The translations under genes were made by a program, and so were the position numbers. The notes beneath the pieces were generated by a model. That model searched no databases, had not been told where the DNA came from, and saw only the letters and a program-made list of their open reading frames with translations. 64,000 nt of DNA from Adenophora triphylla var. japonica (Eukaryota > Streptophyta > Magnoliopsida > Asterales > Campanulaceae): positions 62,001 to 126,000 of the forward strand of contig JAFEMH010002498.1 of assembly GCA_022495995.1 (NCBI GenBank), read 5' to 3'. This document shows, one piece after another, positions 1 through 10,300 of this stretch. The stretch's first letter is position 1. Each line of letters begins with the position of its first letter.

Positions 1-862
1 GGAACCAAATCTACTCAAATTATTTGTACACCATTTCTCAAATTAAAATGAACATGCCTAAAGGCATGTTCTCAAGGATCATGGAGAAATTGACACAAAA
101 GAATGATAATAAGGCCCTACTTTTTATGATTTACTTCCCTTGCTTGATTAAAATAATAATGAACATTACTTCCTTAGTATTAGTATTAATGAACATTTAA
201 AAAAAAACACTACTTTATTCGTCTAAAAAATTTATGTTCATTTTTTAATACGAATATACTAACATTATAAACATTAATTTTTAGAAAAGAATACTAATTC
301 GTCTAAAAAAATAAACATTACTGATGATGCCAAAAACATTCTGATCGACCCAAATTCAGCGGCAGGTTGTATCTTGTATAATTGAATAGCCTAAAAAAGA
401 TGAACAAACATGTAAATTAAGTCGAGGCTTCACCGGCGAATGCCCTCCGGCGTTAAAGTAAATATTTGTGTTTAGACATAGAAATCAATTGATAAGAGTT
501 TAGAGTCAAAAGATTATTTATCAAAATAATGTGAATTATGACTTGTATTTATAGGCATATCATTGTAGAGTACATATTGAATAAGAAAGCGTGTGAGAGT
601 AGGATATAATTCTAGTGGGATTATAACCGTTCACAATTCTTGTTTGAGTAGAATTAGGTAGTTGCATATGTGCGCCTGGGGAGGCGAGATCCTCGCCGTA
701 CATGGCTTGGTCGGCCTGAATTGTGTCGAGGAAGGAAGAGTGTTAAAAAGGATAGGAAAGCCCATTTCATTGCTTTATTGATGATCGAGGAGGGAGCTCC
801 TCGTCCTTGGATGAGACCTTGATCGGTCTTGTTGAATGCCTTGCTCGACATATGAGATGATG
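1..862. repeat. Duplicated non-coding block, copy 1
   Basis: Bases 1-862 match 9415-10274 nearly base for base, with scattered substitutions and small indels. The match resumes after the gypsy insertion at 6326-6342. No credible protein is encoded. Positions 400-470 (AACAAAC..AAGTCG..GGCTTCACCGGCGAATGCC) resemble 42361-42410, which borders a broken gypsy element, so this block probably contains LTR-derived sequence. The left edge lies outside the window, so its full extent and any target duplication cannot be seen. Confidence 0.75.
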
Positions 863-1263
863 TGATGCAGGCCGAGACCTACAAGAGATAGAAACCTAGG
901 ATGCCACTCAACTAGGGGTGACGGAAGCCACTCAACGTCACTAATCGCGGAAGCCACTCGACGCGACCAAGCCGATAGCTTGATTCAAAGGAGGATGTCA
1001 CTCGCTCCAAGCAAATGATATTTGCAAACAACGTTAATCTTTGAAAAGCGCCCTTCTTTATTCATATGCACTCCAATATATAGGATGAGTACATGACTTC
1101 AATACAACGAATACATTAGACTCTAAAGCGAAAAGCGAACTTGGACATTAGGACTTGGATAGACACATGACTTGACAACTTCTAGGAAAAATACTTGGAC
1201 TTAAATTATGGAAAGTAAAGAGATAGATAAGGTATTTTAATTGACGTTTATGCTCCTGCATCA
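863..1263 (-). repeat. 3' LTR of gypsy A
   Basis: A 401-bp terminal repeat bounded by TGATGCAGG and CCTGCATCA. It differs from the other LTR only at three short spots (near 1059, 1122 and 1132). A TATA-like stretch (read on the - strand) lies near 1075-1083. GCCACTC boxes recur at 903, 927 and 953. Confidence 0.93.
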
Positions 1264-1321
1264 TTCTCCCAGTACCAAAAGAACTCTGCTTTGGACCTAA
1301 TTCAAATCAAGCCATAATTCT

Positions 1322-2643
1322 TCATCCATTTTCTTCACTCTTCACTTGAAACCCAAGCATCTTCAGATTGTGGTTTTCCTTTCCGATGAACCAAGTGCGA
1401 GTATATGTGCCTCTGCGGGTGCAAATTGACCTAACGTCCAGAACATCAATGATCTTTTGTTGAGATTTCTTAGTTGCAGCGCCTGTTAAATCAACGACCA
1501 AATCTTCAAATTCAAGTGTGCCTTCTGTAGCTTCATGATATGTATACAAATCACTAACATTGAACACAGGGCTGATCAATAAACCATCTAGGAGCTCAAC
1601 CCGATAAGCATTTGCGGCCAATTTCTTAAGTATCCGACATGGACCAAACTTCCTTGGTTTCAGCTTGTTATAAGTTCCAACAGGAAATCTTTCTTTCCGT
1701 AAATAAACCATGACAAGCTCACCCTCTTCAAATTCTTTGTTTCTCCTGTGTTTATCGGCTCTTGACTTGTAATCTTGATTGGCTTGCTTCAAATGATCCG
1801 GACTTCTTTGGTGAATATCCTTGACATGACCAGAAAACTCCTCTGCTTCCATGCTAATACTACGAGGATTTGGCAAAGACAAGAAGTCAAGAGCTTGACG
1901 TGGAGATCTTCCTTAAACAATCTTAAATGGAGGCTTTTTAGAAGACCAACTGAATGAACTGTTGTATGCAAACTCAACTTGTAGAATGACAAACTCCCAC
2001 TTCTTTGGTTGCTCTTTCACCAAACTCCTTAACAGATTTCCAAGCGTGCGATTGACTACCTCCGTTTGGCCATCTGTTTGTGGATGATATGCGCTAGAAA
2101 ACTTCAGCTCTGTATGCAAAATCTGCCATAATGTTCGCCAAAAGTGACTCATAAATTTGACATCTCGATCCGAAGTGATGGACTGTGGGAGTCCGTGCAA
2201 GCGAACCACTTCACGAAAAAATAGAACAGCAACATGAGAAGCGTTGTAGACTTTTTGCAGGGTATGAAATGGGCCATCTTGGAGAATCTATCGACCACGA
2301 CAAAGATGGAATCATTACCATGTGGCGATTTTGGCAAACCAAGAACGAAGTCCATTGAGAGGTCCTCCCAAGGAGCATTAGGAGTAGGAAGGGGCTGGTA
2401 CAATCCTGTATTTTGTGCTCCACCTTTACATGTTTGACATACATAACACTTTTGAACAAATCGAGCAACATCTCTCTTTAGACTTGGCCAAAAGTATCGT
2501 TCTTTAACAAGTGCTTCTGTCTTGTCCCTTCCAAAATGTCCACCAAGCCCATTACTATGCAATTCTTTGATTACCAGCAACCTTAGAGAACCATCAGGTA
2601 AACACAACTGATTTCCCTTGAAGATATAGCCATTCATCAACAA
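1322..2643 (-). pseudogene. Gypsy A integrase (frame-broken)
   Basis: Read on the - strand. An N-terminal zinc-binding HHCC module (GHFGRDKT, then CYVCQTC) is followed by the catalytic core with MDFVLGLP (first Asp), TSDRD (second Asp) and YHPQTDGQTE (Glu), then a C-terminal GPY/F-like module ([19 protein letters not shown]). The core is split between two frames near 2200 and shifts again near 1900, so one intact integrase is not encoded. It would insert element cDNA into chromosomes. The family assignment is secure because of the DDE motifs and the position downstream of RNase H; activity is not expected from this copy. Confidence 0.9.
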
Positions 2644-2697
2644 AAACTCGCTTTCTTTTCTGTCTAAAATCTCTGTATTACTTTAGAGAAAAATGGA

Positions 2698-3240
2698 TCA
2701 AGCGGCATACGATTCGGGTAAAAGATCAAAACCAATTACCTCGTAAGAAAGTGTGGTCAACAATGAAAACTTTCGGCTCAACGCATCAGCAACTTTGTTC
2801 GAAGTGCCTGCCTTGTGGTTTAACACAAAGCTAAATTTTTCCAAGTAGGAAACCCATCCGGCATGCCTTGAGTTCAACTTTCTTTGTGCTTTCAAAAATT
2901 TTAATGCCTCATGATCCGAATAAAGAACAAATTCAACCCCGATAAGATATCCTTCCCAATGGCGTAATGATTGTACTACCGCGTACAACTCCTTGTCATA
3001 AGTTGAGTATTTTAGCTCGGAATCACTAAACTTCTCGCTAAAATAAGCAACAGGCTTACCTTCTTGCATCAATACACCACCAACACCAACATTGGAGGCA
3101 TCACACTCAACTTGAAAAACCTTAGAGAAGTCTGGAAGGGCTAGAACAGGGGCTGCCACAAGCTTTGATTTTAATACGGTAAAACTTTTATCTGCCGTTG
3201 GTGTCCACTTGAATTCCTTGCTTTTCAGAACGTCCATCAT
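2698..3240 (-). pseudogene. Gypsy A RNase H domain
   Basis: Starts in the RT-RNase H linker (FKWTPTADKSF). The RNase H core shows VECDASNVGVGGVL with the first catalytic Asp, YSTYDKELYAVV with the Glu, YSDHEALKFL, and NKVADALSRK near the end. It is in the same frame as the RT upstream but is separated from it by the stop at 3307-3309. Reading is lost again just before the integrase at about 2690. Confidence 0.9.
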
Positions 3241-3306
3241 TGGAGCAGTGATGGAGCTAAAGTTTTTGATAAATCGACGGTAGAAAGAAGCAAGGCCGTG
3301 AAAACT

Positions 3307-4059
3307 TCAAACATGCGTGAAATTTCTTGGAATTGGCCAGTCAAGTATGGCCTTAACCTTCTCACCATCTACTCGCAACCCATCTGCACTTACTTCATAT
3401 CCCAAAAATATAAGTCGATCAACCATGAAACTACACTTCTTTAAATTGACAAACAATTTGTTATCACTAAGAACTCCGAACACCTTTTCTAAATGCTCAA
3501 GATGTTGATTTTTGCTCTTGCTATAGATCAAAATATCGTCAAAGTAGACGACAAGAAACCTCCCAATAAACTCCTTCAAGACCTGATTCATAAGCCTCAT
3601 GAAAGTACTAGGCGCGTTTGAGAGTCCGAACGGCATAACAAGCCACTCGTACAAGCCTTCCCTTGTCTTAAAAGCTGTTTTCCACTCGTCTCCTGGCCGG
3701 ATGCGAATCTGATGGTAACCACTCCGCAAATCAAGTTTACTAAACACAACAGCACCGACAAGTTCATCAAACATATCTTCTAGCCGAGGGATTGGAAACC
3801 TGTACTTAATAGTGATCTTATTCACTGCTCGACTATCAATACACATTCTCAATGATTGATCTTTCTTTGGCGTTAAGAGAGAGTGATGCGCAAGGGCGAG
3901 AGACGGACGAATCAAGCCTTTCTTAATCAATTCTTCCACCTGCCTTTGCAATTCGGCATGCTCTTTTGGAGACATTCTCGTAATGAGGAAGATTAGGAAG
4001 AGACGAACACAGCACCAAGTCGATTTGATGTTGTATATCTCGCAGAGGAGGCAACCCAA
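3307..4059 (-). pseudogene. Gypsy A reverse transcriptase domain
   Basis: Clear Ty3/gypsy RT blocks in order: [58 protein letters not shown], and the catalytic [10 protein letters not shown]. The domain is followed by an in-frame stop at 3307-3309, after which RNase H continues in the same frame. The upstream end meets protease in another frame. The RT itself looks well preserved, in line with the recent insertion date given by the LTRs. Confidence 0.93.
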
Positions 4060-4085
4060 CTGGAAGTTCTTCGGGAGCCAACCTA

Positions 4086-4829
4086 CTAAATGCTTAGTAA
4101 TCTGGAAACTTCAGTTGGAGTATTACTAGCATTCTCCCTGCCAACTTCTTTGACCACTAATGCATAGAACACCCCCTCTTCCTTGCAAACTTCTTCAAAA
4201 GCTCGTTGAGTGAGTAAGCTTATTGCACTCTTAGAATCCACACTCTTAGGATCTGCACTCTTAGAATCTACGCTTGTCGGAGTATCTTTTACAGGCTTCA
4301 ACAAATACTTCACACCATCTTTTTCAAGAGAATAAGTATTATGTCTTCCACCGTGTTGTGTGTTGCGATCAAACTGCCATGGCCTTCCAAGAAGTAAATG
4401 GCAAGCATCCATAGGAAGAACATCAAAGTAGATGCAATCTTCATACTTACCAATAGAAAAATTTACTCGACATCGCTGTGACACCCTGACTTCTCCTCCC
4501 TTTTTGAACCACGAAACCTTATAAGGTTTGGGATGTGACTCACAAGCAAGATTCAGTTTTTCCACCATGGTTTTGGAAATCATATTTTCGACGCTTCCCG
4601 AATCAATCATCAAAATGCACTTCTTCCCTTCACAAGTGCAGTAAGTTCGAAAAATATTGTGTCTAAGCCACTGGTCATCTTCTTGGATTGTCATGATACG
4701 ACGAATAACGAGACTCTCAGCATCAAAATCTGGTTCACAATGTTCGACTTCACCCTCATTCTCAGATTCATCATATACTGGATTACTCTTCATGTCTACA
4801 TCATCTGGTTCTTCTTTTGTAAGATTCAC
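4086..4829 (-). pseudogene. Gypsy A protease and linker
   Basis: Contains an aspartic protease active-site block (CILMIDSGSVENMIS) with hydrophobic strand (YFDVLPMDACHLLLGRPW), as in plant gypsy elements. It is upstream of RT and downstream of the gag zinc knuckle. A short serine/lysine-rich repeat (SADPKSVDSKSA) follows the protease. Its frame differs from both the gag piece before it and the RT after it, so the polyprotein is interrupted on both sides. Confidence 0.85.
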
Positions 4830-5807
4830 CTCTGCTCTCTTCTTCGGACATTCATATGATCTATGCCCCGTTTCTCCACACCTGAAACATTCAAAACCAG
4901 ATTTTTTTTTCTCTGTATTTTTCCCCCATCGCGTGGCTTCGGAAATTCTGACGTAGAAGTTGCATTCTTCTTGGCTTGGAATGATGATGACGATTTGTCT
5001 TTGTCTTTTCCTGAATGGAAACTTTCGCCTCTCTTGAATGAGAATAACTTGACCCTTTCCTCAGCCTTTAGAGCCCACTGATAAGCCTCTTCAAGTGTCT
5101 CCATACGCTTCATAAGAAGTTCTCCACGAATATTAGACTTCAGACCACCTGTGTATCTAGCCACAAGCTGATCGTCATCTTCTGTCAAATTAAGGCGACT
5201 CAAAAACTTGTAAAAGCACTTTCTGTATACTCTGCGATTGATCATTGTCTTTGGCTTAGTTGGTGAAATTTTCTATAGAGAGATTGGGAAAAGTCGAGAG
5301 GGAGGAACTTATCATCCAGGCTTCAATTTCATTTACGCCCACGTAGTAATTCTTGGTATTCCGCCTTTCTCTGTTCCGTTGGTACTGCTGCCACCAAACA
5401 AGAGCATGTCTCTTCAATTTCGTAGCAACAAACTGAACTTTGCTGTCTTCAGGAAGGTTTTTCCAGTCAAAGAAAGCTTCCAAAGCTGCCACCCAATCAC
5501 AATAATCCTCTGGATTGAGCTTGCCTTCAAAATGGTACCCGAACGTTTATGTTTCGTCGAGTTTTCAAGTGCACGAGCCGGCGCTCCATAGACCATGTAT
5601 CTGACCTTCGAGCATGTGCCAAATCGCTGGAAGTTGAGGATTCTGCTCCATCTTCGAATAAAGTTTCATCTCTAGACCCTCCAGAGTTACTCCTTCGGCT
5701 TCGAGGTGGTGAAACGGCCGGTTCGTTGCGGCAACTCGGCCATCATTTGCTGCGGCGCTTGATTGGATTCTTTGGAGTGCTTGATTGGACAATCGTAACT
5801 CAGCCAA
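4826..5807 (-). pseudogene. Gypsy A gag
   Basis: Pieces in two frames cover a retrotransposon gag domain: KLKRHALVWWQQYQRNR (about 5430-5380), then LTEDDDQLVARYTGGL and LEEAYQWALKAEERV (5190-5050), then a CCHC-type knuckle with ECFRCGETGH-like residues near 4890-4850 read in the next frame. The N-terminal part (5807-5565) is coiled-coil-like. Shifts near 5500, 5250 and 4900 break it. It would be the capsid/nucleocapsid precursor. Confidence 0.8.
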
Positions 5808-5900
5808 CTCGCCCTCAAATTGACTTCTTCGATATTTCGACGCCTTGGAGGCATTGATGAACGAATGACAAAGATTAAAAAAAATGTAACGGGATCAACT

Positions 5901-5912
5901 GCTTTGATACCA
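5901..5912 (-). promoter_or_regulatory. Primer-binding site of gypsy A
   Basis: Read on the - strand, TGGTATCAAAGC begins a few bases inside the 5' LTR and matches the usual initiator tRNA-Met complement of plant LTR elements with one mismatch. Confidence 0.8.
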
Positions 5913-5916
5913 ATTC

Positions 5917-6320
5917 TGATGCAGGCCGAGACCTACAAGAGATAGAAACCTAGGATGCCACTCAACTAGGGGTGACGGAAGCCACTCAACGTCACTAATC
6001 GCGGAAGCCACTCGACGCGACCAAGCCGATAGCTTGATTCAAAGGAGGATGTCACTCGCTCCAAGCAAATGATATTTGCAAACAACGTTAATCTTTGAAA
6101 AGCTTGCCTTTCTTTATTCATATGCACTCCAATATATAGGATGAGTACATGACTTCAATACAACGAATACATTAGACTCTAAACTGAAAAACTGAACTTG
6201 GACATTAGGACTTGGATAGACACATGACTTGACAACTTCTAGGAAAAATACTTGGACTTAAATTATGGAAAGTAAAGAGATAGATAAGGTATTTTAATTG
6301 ACGTTTATGCTCCTGCATCA
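5917..6320 (-). repeat. 5' LTR of gypsy A
   Basis: A 404-bp copy of the LTR at 863-1263, ending CCTGCATCA followed by the TGATG target duplicate. Near identity to its partner gives a young insertion age. Confidence 0.93.
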
Positions 6321-6344
6321 TGATGCCTGGTCGACATATATATT

Positions 6345-6770
6345 TATAGAAGTATATTTTTTAAAATATTTATTTGAGATGAAAAAAATAATATTTCTAT
6401 TTAGTTTTCTTTATTAATACATAATTTTTGTATTATTATTTTGTAATTTAAAGTAAGACAAAGTACAAACAAACTTTACTTTACTTTGGACTTTGGTTTG
6501 GTTGACCTTCTGTGTGTTAATTTGAAATCGCTACACCGTGTAGCGATTTCAAATTTAGTTTTTTTTTTAATAATATAAATATTAAAATAAAATTTAGCAA
6601 ATTTAAAATCGCTACACCGTGTAGCGATTTTAATCGGAAAAATTATAAACTCGCTACAAGGTGTAGCGAGTTTCAAAAAGTGGGATATTTTTTAAAAAAG
6701 TTTGAACAGTAAGTCACTTTGGTAAATAAAATTTTAAAACTGAATTGATTGAGGAAAAAATCCAATTTGG
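6345..6770. repeat. Triple-hairpin repeat, copy 1
   Basis: Contains three perfect or near-perfect palindromes centred at about 6539, 6620 and 6661 (arms TCGCTACAC / GTGTAGCGA). The surrounding 400 bp match 13080-13500, which carries decayed versions of the same three palindromes. There is no coding. It is probably a small non-autonomous element; the ends are not sharply defined. Confidence 0.7.
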
Positions 6771-7008
6771 AAGAATCAATTTATTAAAACTTATTTAAAA
6801 AACTAATACTTCGTCCCGTTCGAATCTTCACCTTTTATCCAAATGGGTGTTCCGGTAGAAGCTTCACCTTTCCTAAAATGGAAAAGGTTTATTAATATTC
6901 TATTATATTCACTAACTTTTCTCTCTCACACATTTAAATTATGAGTTACACTTGTCATATTCACTCACGTATTCCCTCTCACAACTCTTCTTCCACTCTC
7001 ATTATTTT

Positions 7009-7010
<2 letters not shown>

Positions 7011-7098
<88 letters not shown>
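7011..7098. repeat. TA dinucleotide microsatellite
   Basis: More than 80 bp of uninterrupted TA repeat. It sits inside or at the edge of a decayed MITE half at about 6805-7010. Confidence 0.98.
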
Positions 7099-7099
<1 letters not shown>

Positions 7100-7139
7100 C
7101 TTTTTTAATTTGCATGTTTCATTAAAATGGTGAAGCATA

Positions 7140-7455
7140 TACTCCCTCCGTCCCACTTTAAGTGTCACTTTTTATCCAAAATGGCGTCCCGTTTAAAGTG
7201 TCACATTTTCTAAAAAAGAAATATTTTATTAATATTCTATTATCCCATCCACTATTCTCTTCATTAATTCTCTCTCCTCTACACTCACAACACTTTTTAA
7301 ATTCATTATTTCCTCCACTAATTCTCTCTCCTATTTTCAAATTTTACACTTACAACATTTTTTCTTCTCCCTTTTTTTCATAATTTGTGTATCACCCCTA
7401 AAAAAGTAACACTCTTGATGGGACGGAGGAAGTATATAACGGGACGGAGGGAGTA
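7140..7455. mobile_element. Stowaway-like MITE
   Basis: Left end TACTCCCTCCGTCCC and right end GGGACGGAGGGAGTA are inverted repeats with TA at the flanks. The right end is present twice in tandem (7421-7434 and 7441-7455), suggesting two abutting or partly duplicated ends. The interior is AT-rich and non-coding. Confidence 0.8.
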
Positions 7456-7654
7456 TATGCTTTTAGTTTCAAACCCTTTGATAATCATGACAATTATGAA
7501 TAACAAATTGACTCCACATTTTAGATCCATCATATCATTTGACATTATTGCTGAAGACTTCTTTATTCCCCTCAACCTCAACCTACATCCCTACATGATC
7601 TCTAACCGGTTGGTTCTTGTTAATTAATGAGTACTACTCTTATTCCATAATAAA

Positions 7655-8254
7655 TACTCTTTCCGACCCATTTCATTGTAAATCAACTTTTTTTTAAACA
7701 TGAAAATTAAAGAAAAATAGGAGTGAGAAATACTCCCTTCGTTTCATGAAACATTACTCATTTTATTATTTTGGGCGTCCCACTTTAAAGTCACACTTTT
7801 CTTAAAAGGAAACTTTTTAATATTTCTTTATTCATGGGACCCACTTGTTATACTCACAACACTTTTCAAATTTACTATTCTCTCCACTCATTCTCTCTCC
7901 TCCCACTCACAATACCTACTTTAATAACATTATTCCTTATTTTTCGTTCTCAACAGTAAAGGGGTAATGTTTTATGGGACGGAGGGAGTAGGTGAAAATT
8001 TAAGCATGGAAATTAAAGAAAAATAGGAGAGAGAAATAGGTGAAAGAGGTGTTTGTGAGTATAAAAATTAAATAGGAGAGAGAATGAGTGGGGAGAATAG
8101 TTAGGAGAGAGAATGTTGTGAGTATAAAAGTAAAGTAGGAAAGAGAATGAGTGGGTGGAATAGTAAAGATTCTTTGCCATTTTGAACAGTTCACAATGGA
8201 ATGAGACGTCCCAAAAAGAAAATAAGTCCACATTAAAGTGGGACGGAGGGAGTA
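7655..8254. mobile_element. MITE with another MITE nested inside (7731-7990)
   Basis: The outer element starts at TACTCTTTCCGACCC (7655) and ends at GGGACGGAGGGAGTA (8254). An inner element with its own TACTCCCTTCG...GGACGGAGGGAGTA ends occupies 7731-7990. The outer sequence GAAAATTAAAGAAAAATAGGA appears on both sides of it (about 7701 and 8010), which fits nesting with a local duplication. Confidence 0.7.
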
Positions 8255-8337
8255 AATGATTAGTTTTTTTAAGAAAATTACTCTTAATTAAAAGATTTTT
8301 AATTATTCATTTTATAACGGGGAAATTAGTATAATCT

Positions 8338-8752
8338 TTTTTTTTTTATACCAAGGTTTCCAGCTTTGTCGAACTAATCTTGGACTACCAGCTATCGGTC
8401 CCTCAGTGACTGGCGGAGGTAAACCGCGGGATATGCCCGAGAAAGTCAGGGTGACAGCACCCCTTATACTCCTGGCCCCAAGGAAACCCTCCTACATGGT
8501 ATTTACATCACTCTTACATCACCAATAATTGGCTGTTCTAGCTGCTCCTGTCAAAATTCGAACTCCCCACATTGAGGTTGCAAGCCCAGCAATGCTGCTT
8601 TCTTAACCGCTCGACTGTGTCCCGAGGGACTCCAAAGGATCTTGAAATTCATGGTATATATATCCACATATAAAATTCTCAGGGAAAATCGACATATGAC
8701 CTCTCGAAAGGGAGGTCGGTCAGCATATCACAAGACCAGAAGGCTTTTAAGT
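8338..8752 (-). mobile_element. tRNA-derived SINE with 19-bp target duplication
   Basis: A 415-bp insertion is bounded by a perfect 19-bp direct repeat (GGGGAAATTAGTATAATCT at 8319-8337 and 8753-8771). The - strand copy ends in an A tail (T run at 8338-8347). It has RNA polymerase III-like boxes: an A-box-like CGAGCGGTTAAG (8602-8613) and a B-box-like GTTCGAATT (about 8556-8566), about 46 bp apart. A related 3' end occurs at 36602-36748. The roughly 120 bp upstream of the A box are unusual for a simple SINE and may be transduced or composite. Confidence 0.88.
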
Positions 8753-8771
8753 GGGGAAATTAGTATAATCT

Positions 8772-9414
8772 AATATAAAATGAAGTGGTCATGTCAGAAA
8801 GAAAAAGAAAGGATGTAGTAAGTGGTGGTGGTCTAATTCAAAACGACACTTTTTACACTTATTAATAAATGTAAGTATGTGTATAAAAGTGTCAGTAGTA
8901 GTAGTATTAAAGAATGCCGATTCATGTGTTAAATAATGATCAAAAGATGTGTTAATAAGTGCCAATGCTTATATTGAAAAGTGTCTGTATTAAAACTAAA
9001 GAGTATCAATGCATAATGCATGTGTTAAAAGGTGTAGTTGCTTATGAAAAGGACCTAGTTAGTGTAAAAGAGTCTCTTTAGTGTAAAAAAGAATGTCAAT
9101 ATAAGGGTAAATCATTATCGATTTGTGTGTTAAAGAATGATGTAATTTAAAAAAATGAAGTGTTAGTGTTAATGAGTCCCAGATTATTTTGATAATTTTT
9201 GTTATTTATAAAAATATTATTGTATATTTTTAAATAAAATTTAAATTATTTATTAAAATGTCACGCATGATATAAAACAAGCTTCACTTATTTATAAAAA
9301 AATATTAGTACATTATTTTAAAACCTGTTTTTTTTTTTTTATCTCTTCTTATAATACACATAAAACACGTTTTTCTAGAAAATTGTCAGAAAAGAATGGT
9401 ATGATTTGAAATCA
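8772..9414. other. AT-rich non-coding stretch
   Basis: No open frame with protein-like composition. A loose repetition of GTGTTAAA/AGTGTAAAA-like phrases runs through 8870-9180. No element boundaries are visible. Confidence 0.6.
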
Positions 9415-10300
9415 GGAACCAAATCTACTCAAGTTATTTGTACACCATTTCTCAAACAAATTAAAATGATCATGCCTAAAGCATGCATCTCAAGGATCAT
9501 GGAGAAATTGACACAAAAGAATGATAATAAGGCACTACTTTTTATGATTTACTTCCCTTGCTTGATTAAAAAAATAATGAACATTACTTCCTTAGTATTA
9601 GTATTAATGAACATTTAAAAAAAAACAATACTTTATTCATCTAAAAAATTTATGTTCATTTTTTAATACGAATATACTAACATTATAAATATTAATTTTT
9701 AGAAAATAATACTAATTCGTCTAAAAAAATAAACATTACTGATGATGCCAAAAACGTTCTGATCGGCCCAAATTCGGCGGCAGGTTGTATCTTGTATAAT
9801 TGAATAGCCTAAAAAAGATGAACAAACATGCAAATTAAGTCGGGGCTTCACCGGCGAATGCCCTCCGGCGTTAAAGTAAATATTTGTGTTTAGACATAGA
9901 AATCAATTGATAAGAGTTTAAAGTCAAAAGATTATTTATCAAAATAATGTGAATTATGACTTGTATTTATAGGCATATCATTGTAGAGTACATGTTGAAT
10001 AAGAAAGCGTGTGAGAGTAGGATATAATCCTAGTGGGATTATAACCGTTCACAATCCTTGTTTGAGTAGAATTAGGTAGTTGCATATGTGCGCCTGGGGA
10101 GGCGAGATCCTCGCCGTACATGGCTTGGTCGGCCTGAATTGTGTCGAGGAAGGAAGAGTGTTAAAAAGGATAGGAAAGCCCATTTCATTGCTTTATTGAT
10201 GATCGAGGAGGGAGCTCCTCGTCCTTGGATGAGACCTTGATCGGTCTTGTTGAATGCCTTGCTCGGCATATGAGTTGATGCCTGGTCGACATGTATATTT
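9415..10300. repeat. Duplicated non-coding block, copy 2 (empty site for gypsy A)
   Basis: Collinear with 1-862 plus 6326-6342. At about 10271-10282 it reads GAGTTGATGCCTGG, the uninterrupted version of the gypsy A target. Homology stops shortly after 10296, where copy 1 changes to the hairpin repeat. Both copies probably derive from an LTR-bearing sequence, because they share a motif with 42361-42410. Confidence 0.8.

Larger units (their letters stand above)
863..6320 (-). mobile_element. Ty3/gypsy LTR retrotransposon A, full length, young, frame-broken
   Basis: Two nearly identical LTRs (863-1263 and 5917-6320) begin TG and end CA on the + strand and bound a - strand gag-pol region. A 5-bp target duplication TGATG lies at 858-862 and 6321-6325. 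The second copy of the host block (around 10275) supplies the empty site. A tRNA-Met-type primer site is next to the 5' LTR. Domain order is gag, protease, RT, RNase H, integrase, the Ty3/gypsy order. Several frameshifts and one stop interrupt the polyprotein. The integrase ends with a GPY/F-like module and I see no chromodomain. Near identity of the LTRs implies recent insertion. Confidence 0.95.

Noticed and set aside
6965..7168. Frame with a Tyr-Ile repeat
   Set aside because: Translation of the TA microsatellite.
8566..8602. A tRNA gene at the SINE boxes
   Set aside because: Only the internal promoter boxes are tRNA-like; no cloverleaf can be formed and an A tail plus TSD mark a SINE.
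1..10300. Copies 1-862 and 9415-10300 as the two LTRs of one large element
   Set aside because: No primer site, polypurine tract, coding or target duplication could be placed between or around them; the left edge is outside the window.
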